Source: Mangrovimonas sp. TPBH4
GTDB lineage: Bacteria > Bacteroidota > Bacteroidia > Flavobacteriales > Flavobacteriaceae
Assembly (NCBI RefSeq): GCF_001280505.1
Contig: NZ_LBIO01000043.1
Span: forward strand, 99,818 to 163,817
Direction of reading: 5' to 3'
DNA: 64,000 bases
Shown here piece by piece: positions 31,816 to 41,146 of the stretch (positions are counted from its first letter, which is position 1; each line of letters opens with the position of its first letter). The notes beneath the pieces were generated by a model. That model was not told where the DNA came from and did no database searches. It saw only the letters and a list, made by a program, of their open reading frames with translations. Made by a program: the position numbers and the translations under genes.

Positions 31816-34575
31816 TTGGCTTTTCAAAAACCGAGCCATACTTTTACAAAAATACATTTAAAAGCGTTGCGTACAAACATCTTTCAAATACTTTTTAGCC
31901 TAAGTTTTACAGTGCTTATTAACACTTTGGCGTTCGCTCAGGACTTACCAAAACCAACCGAATCCATCAAACCAAAAGTAGAAAGAGACACCCTAAATGT
32001 GGTTGCCGATTCCCTTCTGGCAGCCCCCTTAAATATAAAGGAATCAGACTCTATTGGAACCGATTCTATCCCTAAGAAAAAAGAGTTCTTAACCGGCATT
32101 GTAAAGTATCGCGCTCAGGACTATGTGTCCATGAACCAAAAAACACAAAAAATCACTCTTTACAATCAGGCTGAAGTACTGTATCAAGACATGGAAATCA
32201 AGTCTGGGATTATAGTGATTGATTATAGCAAAAACTTGGTGTACGCAGGAAGATTGAAGGATTCTGCAGGTGTTTACACCCAACCGCCAATATTTAAGCA
32301 AGGAAGCAATGTGGTGGAACCAGACTCCATTATTTTCAATACTGAAACCAAAAAAGCCTTGATTTTCAATTCCAAAACCGAACAAAGTGGCGGGACTATC
32401 ATTGCCGATGTTACCAAAAAGGAAAATGATTCTGTGTATTTTATTAAACGTGGAAAGTTTACCACTTCTGAAAATTTGGACGACCCAGAATATTATTTCT
32501 TGATGCGTAAAGCCAAAGTAGTTCCCAATAAAAAAGTGGTTACCGGTTTTACCAATATGTTCATTTATGATGTGCCTACACCTATTGGTCTACCTTTTGC
32601 GTATTTCCCAATGACCAAAAAACAAACTTCGGGGATTATATTCCCTTCCTTTGGTGAACAAAACGACAGAGGTTACTTTTTACAAAATGGTGGTTACTAT
32701 TTTGCCATTAGTGACTATGTAGATTTAGCTGTTTTAGGAGATTATTACACCAATGGAAGTTACGGAACACGCGTTGAAACCAATTATGCACTTAGGTATA
32801 AATTCAGAGGGAATCTTAGTTTTAGATACGAAAACTTGATCAATGAAGAACGTGGTTTTCCTGATTATTCCAGATCTACAATCTATAACTTAAGATGGTC
32901 TCATAGTCAAGACTCCAAGGCCAATCCAAACTCTCGATTTTCGGCCTCGGTTAACCTAGGGAGTAGTACCTATTACCAAGAATCTATCAACCAATACAAT
33001 GCAGCCAATTTCTTAAATAACACCATGTCCTCCTCCATTTCATATTCCAAAACCTTTCAGGGGGAACCACAGACCAACTTAAGTGTAACCGCAACACACT
33101 CACAGAACACACAAACTGGACAAATCAATATGACACTCCCAACTTTTCAGGGTAGTGTTGGACGTGTTTTTCCATTTGCCCCAAAAGAAGGCACTAAAAA
33201 AGGAGCCCTTCACAATATTAACTTTCAGTACAACGTAAGAGGTGAAAACAGGATTCAAACCACAGATGAGCTATTCTTCAAACAAGAAATGTTTGATGAT
33301 GCCAAAATTGGTATGAAACATAGTATCCCATTAAGTACCAACTGGAAATTGTTTAAATATTTCAGTATGAGTGCCAGCACCAATTTTGAAGAAAACTGGA
33401 CGCTCAACACTATTAAGAAATATTATGATGAATTTGAAGACGACGTCATTACTATTGACCGCAAAGGTTTTGATAGTTTTAGAACCTACAACTTTGGAAC
33501 CAGTTTAGGAACGACTATTTACGGAATGTACGATTTCAAATTGAAGGACAAGGATCCAAAAATCCAAGCCATCAGGCACGTTATGCGTCCTTCCGTAAGC
33601 TACAACATCAATCCGGCCTTCGACCAATATTACGAGACTTACGAAGTAATTTCTGCCGATGGACTGACTACCACCGAAGAAGAATACAGCCGTTTTGAAG
33701 GCTCTATTTTTGGATCTCCCAACAAAACCTACGCAAGTTCTGTAGGGATTTCTCTTAGCAATAATCTAGAAGCCAAAGTAAAAGATAAAGATTCCACGGC
33801 CACCGAAGCCAAAAAAGTGGTTTTATTAAACAACCTAAACTTCTCTACCTCCTATAATGTTGCGGGGGATTCGTTAAACTGGAGCCCTGTAAGGGTTTCC
33901 GGGGGGACACAGATTTTGAACAACAAAATGAGCATCAACTTTGGGATGACCTTGGACCCTTATGCTCTGGACAATAACAATCGTAAGATTGATAAGTTCA
34001 ATATTGAAAATGGGGGAAGCCTGTTCCGTATGACTTCTGCCAGCATGAACATGAGCTATACCCTTTCCAGTGATACATTTAAAGGGGAAACCGAAGAAGA
34101 CAAACGTGCCATAGAAGACAATGTAAGAAGTGGTGGACGTGCCGATGATCTTTTCGGGAAGAATGAAGACTTTGCCGATAAGCGCTTGAGTGATGACAGT
34201 GGTGGCTCCAAAGCCGATGAAAACTCCGAATTTTACAAATATGAAATTCCTTGGAGTTTGCGTTTGGCCTATGCCGTGAACTACTCCAATTCTGCCAGGC
34301 AAAATGAAATCTCTTCGCATTCATTGATGTTCTCAGGGGATATCGATTTGTCGCCTCGTTGGACCGTTGGAGCATCCTCCGGTTACGATTTTAAAAATCA
34401 AGGATTCACCTATACCCAATTGCGCTTTGAACGTGACCTTTTAAGTTGGAGAATGAACTTTAGCTGGATTCCCTTTAGCAGCCGTAGTTCTTGGAACTTC
34501 TTTATCGGGATTAAATCCAGCTTGCTTAAAGATCTTAAATACGATAAACGTAAACAACGCGACCAACAACTATAA
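31816..34575 (+). CDS. lptD: LPS assembly outer-membrane protein LptD
   Basis: A 919-aa outer-membrane protein. An N-terminal signal (ending near NTLAFAQ), an OstA-like periplasmic domain (about 90-230: YRAQDYVSMNQKTQKITLYN, VLYQDMEIKSGIIVIDY), then a large barrel with many alternating aromatic strands. It inserts lipopolysaccharide into the outer leaflet. No ATG is available: TTG at 31816 or TTG at 31867, the latter giving a more normal signal peptide. It is the first gene of an lptD-ridA unit; the ridA ATG follows after four bases. Confidence 0.88.
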   Translation: MAFQKPSHTFTKIHLKALRTNIFQILFSLSFTVLINTLAFAQDLPKPTESIKPKVERDTLNVVADSLLAAPLNIKESDSIGTDSIPKKKEFLTGIVKYRAQDYVSMNQKTQKITLYNQAEVLYQDMEIKSGIIVIDYSKNLVYAGRLKDSAGVYTQPPIFKQGSNVVEPDSIIFNTETKKALIFNSKTEQSGGTIIADVTKKENDSVYFIKRGKFTTSENLDDPEYYFLMRKAKVVPNKKVVTGFTNMFIYDVPTPIGLPFAYFPMTKKQTSGIIFPSFGEQNDRGYFLQNGGYYFAISDYVDLAVLGDYYTNGSYGTRVETNYALRYKFRGNLSFRYENLINEERGFPDYSRSTIYNLRWSHSQDSKANPNSRFSASVNLGSSTYYQESINQYNAANFLNNTMSSSISYSKTFQGEPQTNLSVTATHSQNTQTGQINMTLPTFQGSVGRVFPFAPKEGTKKGALHNINFQYNVRGENRIQTTDELFFKQEMFDDAKIGMKHSIPLSTNWKLFKYFSMSASTNFEENWTLNTIKKYYDEFEDDVITIDRKGFDSFRTYNFGTSLGTTIYGMYDFKLKDKDPKIQAIRHVMRPSVSYNINPAFDQYYETYEVISADGLTTTEEEYSRFEGSIFGSPNKTYASSVGISLSNNLEAKVKDKDSTATEAKKVVLLNNLNFSTSYNVAGDSLNWSPVRVSGGTQILNNKMSINFGMTLDPYALDNNNRKIDKFNIENGGSLFRMTSASMNMSYTLSSDTFKGETEEDKRAIEDNVRSGGRADDLFGKNEDFADKRLSDDSGGSKADENSEFYKYEIPWSLRLAYAVNYSNSARQNEISSHSLMFSGDIDLSPRWTVGASSGYDFKNQGFTYTQLRFERDLLSWRMNFSWIPFSSRSSWNFFIGIKSSLLKDLKYDKRKQRDQQL

Positions 34576-34579
34576 CCCT

Positions 34580-34960
34580 ATGAAAACAATCATCAACACT
34601 CCTAAAGCCCCTGCGCCAATTGGCCCTTATAACCAAGCAGTTTTAACGGAAAACACCCTTTACACCTCTGGGCAAATTGCACTAGATCCAAGTACGATGG
34701 AATTGGTGATGGATGATATCCAAACGGAAACCAAGCAGGTGATGGAAAACCTTAAAGCAGTGCTGGAAGCTGCCAATATGACCTTTGAAAACGTCATTAA
34801 ATCTTCCATCTTTATTAGTGATATGGATAATTTTTCAAAAATAAATGAAGTCTACGGAGCTTATTTTGATGAAGCTACTGCACCGGCTAGAGAAACGGTT
34901 CAGGTGGCTAAACTGCCTAAGGCAGTAAATGTAGAAATTAGCATGATTGCTGTTAAATAA
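34580..34960 (+). CDS. ridA: RidA family reactive enamine/imine deaminase
   Basis: A 126-aa YjgF/YER057c/UK114 protein that hydrolyses reactive 2-aminoacrylate and related enamines. The family motifs APAPIGPYNQAV near residues 10-21, LYTSGQIALDP near 27-37, and the C-terminal APARETVQVAKLPKAVNVEI (with Arg104) are intact, and the length is standard. Starting four bases after lptD, it shares that transcript, although a functional link to LPS export is not expected. Confidence 0.95.
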   Translation: MKTIINTPKAPAPIGPYNQAVLTENTLYTSGQIALDPSTMELVMDDIQTETKQVMENLKAVLEAANMTFENVIKSSIFISDMDNFSKINEVYGAYFDEATAPARETVQVAKLPKAVNVEISMIAVK

Positions 34961-34978
34961 ACTTATAATACACCAAAC

Positions 34979-35011
34979 AAAAAAGGGCTATAATTTTTAT
35001 AGCCCTTTTTT
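34979..35011 (+). terminator. bidirectional terminator after ridA
   Basis: AAAAAAGGGCTATAA pairs with TTATAGCCCTTTTTT around three T residues. It lies 18 bases after the ridA stop and 25 bases past the stop of the convergent DUF885 gene, and can work in both directions. Confidence 0.92.
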
Positions 35012-35035
35012 AATACTAATAATTGTACAAATATT

Positions 35036-36820
35036 TTACGAATAGGACGCAATCCAATCATTAATTTTCTGCTCCAGCAATTCTAAAGGCACACAGCCAG
35101 TTTCCAGCACCTGCTTATGGAATTCTTTAATATCAAACTTATCTCCTAGAACTTTTTGGCTTCGTTCTCGTAACTCTATAATTTTCAATTGTCCAATTTT
35201 ATAAGATAAAGCCTGCCCAGGATTGGCCATATAGCGCTCTATCTCACTAATGATTTTAGATTCTGATTTGGCCTCGTTTTGCAATGAATACTCTATGGCC
35301 TCTTCCCTTGTCCAACCTCTAGCGTGGATGCCTGTATCCACCACCAAACGAATAGCTCTATGGATTTCAGCTCCCAACATTCCCAAATATTGATAAGGAT
35401 CTTTGTATAGCCCTAACTCTGTCCCCATAGATTCTGCATAAAGCGCCCAACCTTCGCCAAAAGCACTGTACCATAAGGTTCTTCTAAACTCTGGCAGCTC
35501 TTCGTTTTCCTGTGCCAAGGAAATCTGGAAATGGTGCCCTGGAATGGCCTCATGCAAAAACAAATCTTCCTTATCAAAAATATTGTACTCCTCTACATCA
35601 GGAATTGGCGTGTAAAATATTCCCGGTCGTGTTCCGTCCAAAGATCCCGAGCTATAATTGGCAGCCGCGGATTTCTCCCTAAAAGGCTCTGTACGTCTCA
35701 CCTCAAAAGGTGTAATTGGCTGTTGGGAAAACAATTTATCCAACTGTGGCTTCATTACATTGTGAATACTGTCATAGAAGGCAATAACTTGAGAACGTTC
35801 CGTAAACGGCATTAAATCTTTATTGGTCCTAACAAAATCAAAAAACGCATTCAAATCACCTTTAAAACCAACCTGCTCCTTAACCTTCTCCATTTCTGTG
35901 CGAATACGTGCCACTTCATCCAACCCAATTTGATGGATTTCGTCTGCCGTTAAATTGGTGGTGGTATAAAATTTAATTTGATGATTATAATAAGCCGTAT
36001 CAAGTGGCGTTGCCGCAATCCCACTACTCTCTCTCCCTGCCGGTAAATAGGTTTCTTTGAAAAATTTGGTCATCTCCTTGTAGGCAGGAATCACCTTATC
36101 ATTGATCATCACATTATATGCAGAAATAATCTGGTCTTTCGTTGCTTGATCAAAACTCTCAGGCAACATAGTAATGGGACCATAAAACAAATGCTCCTCT
36201 GCCGGTCCATTCGACAAAGATTCAAATTGTGGAATCACCTTTACAATCAGTGCTTTTGGAAGCACATACCCTTCAGCTATGCCCTGTTCCATATTAGATT
36301 TAGCCGTAGCAAGCCAAGCCAAATAACCGTCCACGCGCTTTAACCAATTTTCGTAATCTTCAGTAGTTTTAAAAGGTTGCGCGGTAGAACCACTGGCCAA
36401 TTGATTAAAATCCAAATTCAGGGACCACATTTGGTCTATTGGCATTAAATCTTTCTTGAAGCCTAAGGTTTCCAATTTAATATTGCAATCCCACAGTAAG
36501 ACCGCTTTGCTCATTTGTTCTGAAGGGGTCAACAAAGAATCTGCAATTTCATTGAATGCATGCCTATATTTTTCATAAAACCCTTTCTCTTTAGATTTAT
36601 AAGCCTCTGAAAGATAATTTGGAAACTTATCGTTATAGCGATTATCACCAGCTTGGGTCGCTAATAATGGATCCAAAAGCAATTTTTCTTGGTTAAAATC
36701 TTCCAATAATTTGGAAAAAACCTCTCTAGTGGATTCTTGATCAACCACAGGAGGATTGCTCTCCTTTTTACATCCTTGCAAGGCTATAAAAGCAGCACAG
36801 CAAATAATAATTTTCTTCAT
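35036..36820 (-). CDS. DUF885 family lipoprotein (HExxH-like peptidase fold)
   Basis: A 594-aa predicted lipoprotein (MKKIIICCAAFIALQGC, Cys17). DUF885 proteins share a helical metallopeptidase-like fold; the zinc-site candidate here is LFLHEAIPGHHFQISLAQ near residue 420, followed about 35 residues later by WALYAESMGTELG, whose Glu could be the third ligand. RAIRLVVDTGIHARGWTREE near 495 and the late PGQALSYKIGQ are family-typical. Peptidase activity is inferred. It faces guaC divergently with a 138-base gap. Confidence 0.83.
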   Translation of the reverse strand: MKKIIICCAAFIALQGCKKESNPPVVDQESTREVFSKLLEDFNQEKLLLDPLLATQAGDNRYNDKFPNYLSEAYKSKEKGFYEKYRHAFNEIADSLLTPSEQMSKAVLLWDCNIKLETLGFKKDLMPIDQMWSLNLDFNQLASGSTAQPFKTTEDYENWLKRVDGYLAWLATAKSNMEQGIAEGYVLPKALIVKVIPQFESLSNGPAEEHLFYGPITMLPESFDQATKDQIISAYNVMINDKVIPAYKEMTKFFKETYLPAGRESSGIAATPLDTAYYNHQIKFYTTTNLTADEIHQIGLDEVARIRTEMEKVKEQVGFKGDLNAFFDFVRTNKDLMPFTERSQVIAFYDSIHNVMKPQLDKLFSQQPITPFEVRRTEPFREKSAAANYSSGSLDGTRPGIFYTPIPDVEEYNIFDKEDLFLHEAIPGHHFQISLAQENEELPEFRRTLWYSAFGEGWALYAESMGTELGLYKDPYQYLGMLGAEIHRAIRLVVDTGIHARGWTREEAIEYSLQNEAKSESKIISEIERYMANPGQALSYKIGQLKIIELRERSQKVLGDKFDIKEFHKQVLETGCVPLELLEQKINDWIASYS

Positions 36821-36926
36821 CGATTACATAGTTTATGCCTCTAATATATTAAAATATGGAAACTTCGATTGATCTTAAATTGTTAACAACTCTACTTTAA
36901 TACATTATATTCCGTAAAAACAAAAC

Positions 36927-36938
36927 CTTAAATTTAAG
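36927..36938 (+). promoter_or_regulatory. palindrome upstream of guaC
   Basis: CTTAAATTTAAG is a perfect 12-base palindrome, 20 bases before the guaC ATG. It may be an operator; AT-rich palindromes also arise by chance. Confidence 0.3.
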
Positions 36939-36958
36939 ATTAACCAAATTTTCTCATC

Positions 36959-37999
36959 ATGCGTATAGAACAAGATCTTAAACTCGGCTTTAAGGATGTT
37001 ATGATCAGACCCAAAAGATCCACGCTGAAAAGCAGGTCTCAGGTGAACCTAGGGCGTGAATTCACCTTTTTGAACAGCAAAATTTCTTGGAAGGGCATTC
37101 CCATAATGGCGGCCAATATGGATACTGTTGGCACTTTTGAAATGGCCAAAGCACTTCATCAAAAACAAATATTTACAGCCATTCACAAGCATTATTCTAC
37201 AGAGGAATGGAACAAATTTTTCAGAAGTGCTTCCAGTGGTATTGAAGACCATATCGCCATAAGTACGGGCACCGGTAAAAAAGACACGGAACGTTTGCAT
37301 GTCATTTTCAGTCAAAATCCAAAAATAAAATTTATTTGTATTGATGTTGCCAATGGCTATTCAGAACACTTTGTACATTTTGTAAAACAAACCAGGGAAA
37401 CCTACCCGAATAAAGTTATTATTGCAGGCAATGTGGTTACAGGTGAAATGGTTGAGGAACTTCTTTTGGCTGGCGCCGACATTATTAAAGTTGGTATCGG
37501 TCCAGGAAGCGTCTGTACGACCAGAGTGAAAACAGGTGTAGGATATCCACAATTATCCGCTATTATTGAATGTGCTGATGCTGCCCACGGTTTGGGTGGC
37601 CAAATCATTAGTGATGGTGGCTGCGCTACACCTGGCGATGTTGCCAAAGCCTTTGGAGCCGCTGCCGATTTTGTGATGCTTGGCGGCATGCTTGCAGGTC
37701 ATGATGAAAGTGGCGGACAACTCATTGAACGCGATGGCAAACAATACAAACAATTCTACGGCATGAGCTCTGCAACAGCCATGGAAAAACATGTGGGAGG
37801 TGTTGCGGAATATAGAGCCAGTGAAGGCAAAACGGTAGAAGTACCCTATCGAGGTGCTGTAGATACTACCCTACAGGATATTTTGGGTGGCTTACGAAGT
37901 ACTTGCACCTATGTAGGAGCCCAACGTCTTAAAGAATTAACAAAGCGCACGACGTTTATAAGGGTTGCCGAACAGGAAAACCAAGTTTACAATGGATAA
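36959..37999 (+). CDS. guaC: GMP reductase
   Basis: A 346-aa IMPDH/GMPR-family TIM barrel that reductively deaminates GMP to IMP with NADPH. It opens with [20 protein letters not shown], has the catalytic loop [11 protein letters not shown] with Cys near residue 186, and [20 protein letters not shown] after it. There are no CBS domains and the length is that of GMPR type enzymes rather than IMP dehydrogenase. It links guanine to adenine nucleotide pools. It stands as a single gene with its own terminator. Confidence 0.95.
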   Translation: MRIEQDLKLGFKDVMIRPKRSTLKSRSQVNLGREFTFLNSKISWKGIPIMAANMDTVGTFEMAKALHQKQIFTAIHKHYSTEEWNKFFRSASSGIEDHIAISTGTGKKDTERLHVIFSQNPKIKFICIDVANGYSEHFVHFVKQTRETYPNKVIIAGNVVTGEMVEELLLAGADIIKVGIGPGSVCTTRVKTGVGYPQLSAIIECADAAHGLGGQIISDGGCATPGDVAKAFGAAADFVMLGGMLAGHDESGGQLIERDGKQYKQFYGMSSATAMEKHVGGVAEYRASEGKTVEVPYRGAVDTTLQDILGGLRSTCTYVGAQRLKELTKRTTFIRVAEQENQVYNG

Positions 38000-38004
38000 A
38001 TAAG

Positions 38005-38033
38005 AAAGCCTTGAAGAAATCTTCAAGGCTTTT
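38005..38033 (+). terminator. terminator after guaC
   Basis: AAAGCCTTGAAGA pairs with TCTTCAAGGCTTT around a two-base AA loop and is followed by TGTTGTTTTG. It lies between convergent guaC and the sugar kinase gene. Confidence 0.88.
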
Positions 38034-38046
38034 GTTGTTTTGTTGC

Positions 38047-38916
38047 TTATGCGTGTTTTAATCCTTTTACGTGATAATCGACCAGGCCTTCAATTGGTCT
38101 TCTCACAAAATTGCCAACGGTAAAGCCCATTTCTTCGGCAACTTCTTTAATATGTTCCTGGGTAAAGAACGATATCGATCCTGCAAAATGTACAGGAACA
38201 GTCTTCAATTCCTCCTTGAATTGCATGATCATGTTTTTAGCAAAGGATCTAAATCCTCTTACAATCAAATCATGCATGTATTGAGACTCCTTATTTAAAA
38301 TCATAAACTCGGCAAACGTAGCCAAGTATGCATTTGGATTAGGCTGTTTGTAAAGATTATATTTAATGTAATCAGCTTCCATATTGTATTTATGGTCAAA
38401 TGCCACCCTTAAGGAAGACGGCATGTGCTTGTAATAATAATCTTTAATAAGCTCTTTTCCATAGTAATTTCCACTAGCCTCATCCATTAAGGAATAGCCT
38501 AGAGACAGGACTCTCTGGTGCAATTTGTTTCCGTCGTAATAACTGCAATTAGAACCCGTTCCCATGATGCATACCACTGCAGCTTCGTCATCATGGTTGA
38601 TGGTAGACCTTACAGCCGCCATGGTATCCTCTTCAATTTCGATGTGTGTAGATGTAAATATTTCCTTTAAGACATCACGAAGCGCCAATTTTGGCTTTTC
38701 AGTACCACAGCCCGCTCCATAAAAGTACAGATGTGTAGCTTTGTCTTTATAAGCCATTAGTTCCTCATTCTCCAAAATCCTAACGCGAAGTTCATTGCGC
38801 TCTAGAATGGCAGGATTAAGACCTTGGGTTCTTATTTTTTCCGAAAGTTGGTTCCCTTCCAAATCAACTGGCATCCAATCACACTTTGTGGAACCGCTAT
38901 CAACTATTAAAATCAT
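38047..38916 (-). CDS. BadF/BadG-type ATPase, likely N-acetylglucosamine kinase
   Basis: A 289-aa ASKHA-fold ATPase. The phosphate-1 motif is ILIVDSGSTKCDWMPVD at residues 2-18, the phosphate-2 region VVCIMGTGSNCSYYDG near 112-127, and the adenosine segment VPVHFAGSISFF near 244-255. Length and motifs fit bacterial GlcNAc kinase-like BcrAD_BadFG proteins, but the phosphorylated sugar cannot be proven. Its ATG is only 16 bases from the gap terminator hairpin, whose loop contains its apparent -7 promoter element. Confidence 0.8.
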   Translation of the reverse strand: MILIVDSGSTKCDWMPVDLEGNQLSEKIRTQGLNPAILERNELRVRILENEELMAYKDKATHLYFYGAGCGTEKPKLALRDVLKEIFTSTHIEIEEDTMAAVRSTINHDDEAAVVCIMGTGSNCSYYDGNKLHQRVLSLGYSLMDEASGNYYGKELIKDYYYKHMPSSLRVAFDHKYNMEADYIKYNLYKQPNPNAYLATFAEFMILNKESQYMHDLIVRGFRSFAKNMIMQFKEELKTVPVHFAGSISFFTQEHIKEVAEEMGFTVGNFVRRPIEGLVDYHVKGLKHA

Positions 38917-38932
38917 AAGAGTAAGATAAAAA

Positions 38933-38979
38933 AAGACCGCAGCATTCCATTTAGTTTCCCAAATCTATACTGCGGTCTT
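38933..38979 (-). terminator. gap terminator with a -7 promoter element inside its loop
   Basis: AAGACCGCAG pairs with CTGCGGTCTT (38933-38942 and 38970-38979) and is followed by seven T residues on the minus strand, 22 bases after the gap stop. The 27-base loop carries minus-strand TAGATTTG (38967-38960), a match to TAnnTTTG placed 43 bases before the kinase ATG. Confidence 0.7.
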
Positions 38980-39000
38980 CTATTCGTATATAAAATATTA

Positions 39001-40011
<1,011 letters not shown>

Positions 40012-40018
40012 TTAATGT

Positions 40019-41005
40019 TTATGTGGTCATGATATCTGACACACGAAGTAATTCTAAATTTATTTTTGATTGACCTTTGATGGCTTGATCTAATGGTGTT
40101 AATGCCATTTTATCATCCAATAACCCAACCATAAAGTTGGTTTTTCCTTCCATTAGGCTTTCCACTGCTTTCACTCCCATTCTACTGGCCAGCACACGGT
40201 CAAAGCACGACGGTGCTCCCCCGCGTTGCATGTGTCCAAGAACGGAAACCCGTACTTCATATTCACCTAAGTTATCTTCTACGTAATCTCTTAATTCGAA
40301 TACGTTCTTACCTATTTTATCGCCTTCGGCTACAATTACAATACTTGAGGTTTTTCCTGAACGTTTACTGCGTCTAAGCGACTCCAACAAACGATCCAAT
40401 CCCAAATCTTCCTCTGGAATCAAGATTTCCTCTGCCCCAGCACCAACACCAACATTTAAAGCAATATGCCCTACATCACGCCCCATAACCTCAATAAAGA
40501 ACAATCTATTATGGGAACTGGCGGTATCTCTAATTTTATCTATGGCCTCTACACCGGTATTAAGAGCTGTATCGTATCCTAAAGTATGAGAGGTACCATA
40601 AATGTCATTATCTATAGTTCCTGGAATCCCCATTACAGGCATATCAAATTCACTACTAAAAATCATGGCTCCCGTAAAGGTACCGTCTCCACCAATGGCA
40701 ACCATGGCATCCACACCGGCCTTTTTTAATTGCTCATAAGCCTGCTTTCGTCCTTCTGGAGTTCTAAACCTATCAGAACGCGCTGATTTAAGAATGGTTC
40801 CTCCCTTGTTGATAATGTCCTTAACACTTCGGGCGTTCATATCTACAAATTCGCCTTCTATCATTCCTTCATAACCACGGTAAACACCTATGACCTGAAT
40901 GTTGTGGTATGCACAAGTTCTAACAACTGATCTAATAGCGGCATTCATTCCTGGAGCATCTCCTCCGGAGGTGAAAACGGCTATTTTTTTTATGCTTTTA
41001 CTCAT
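40019..41005 (-). CDS. pfkA: 6-phosphofructokinase (ATP-dependent)
   Basis: A 328-aa enzyme phosphorylating fructose-6-phosphate. FTSGGDAPGMNAAIRSVV near residues 12-29 is the ATP-binding start, AIGGDGTFTGA near 103-113 is the ATP-type Gly-Asp-Gly site, PGTIDNDIYGT holds the catalytic Asp, and ISVLGHMQRGGAPS-like VSVLGHMQRGG lies near 250. The GGDGT form (not GGDDT) indicates use of ATP rather than pyrophosphate. It is the first gene of a pfkA-gap pair. Confidence 0.97.
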   Translation of the reverse strand: MSKSIKKIAVFTSGGDAPGMNAAIRSVVRTCAYHNIQVIGVYRGYEGMIEGEFVDMNARSVKDIINKGGTILKSARSDRFRTPEGRKQAYEQLKKAGVDAMVAIGGDGTFTGAMIFSSEFDMPVMGIPGTIDNDIYGTSHTLGYDTALNTGVEAIDKIRDTASSHNRLFFIEVMGRDVGHIALNVGVGAGAEEILIPEEDLGLDRLLESLRRSKRSGKTSSIVIVAEGDKIGKNVFELRDYVEDNLGEYEVRVSVLGHMQRGGAPSCFDRVLASRMGVKAVESLMEGKTNFMVGLLDDKMALTPLDQAIKGQSKINLELLRVSDIMTT

Positions 41006-41035
41006 TAATTTTTATGTTTTGAAAAGTCAACATAA

Positions 41036-41043
41036 CAAAGATA
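41036..41043 (-). promoter_or_regulatory. -7 promoter element of pfkA-gap
   Basis: Minus-strand TATCTTTG fits TAnnTTTG, 30 bases before the pfkA ATG. No -33 TTG at normal spacing. Confidence 0.5.
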
Positions 41044-41146
41044 ACCAATAAATACTACCCTTTTTGATATTTTTATTTTAGTACGAAAATTCAAACGTTT
41101 TCGTTAATAAATAATTTAAAAGACTGAAAAATCAGTACAAAACAGG

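Noticed and set aside
33874..34320. 148-codon ORF antisense to lptD
   Set aside because: Located in the barrel region of lptD, with no support of its own.
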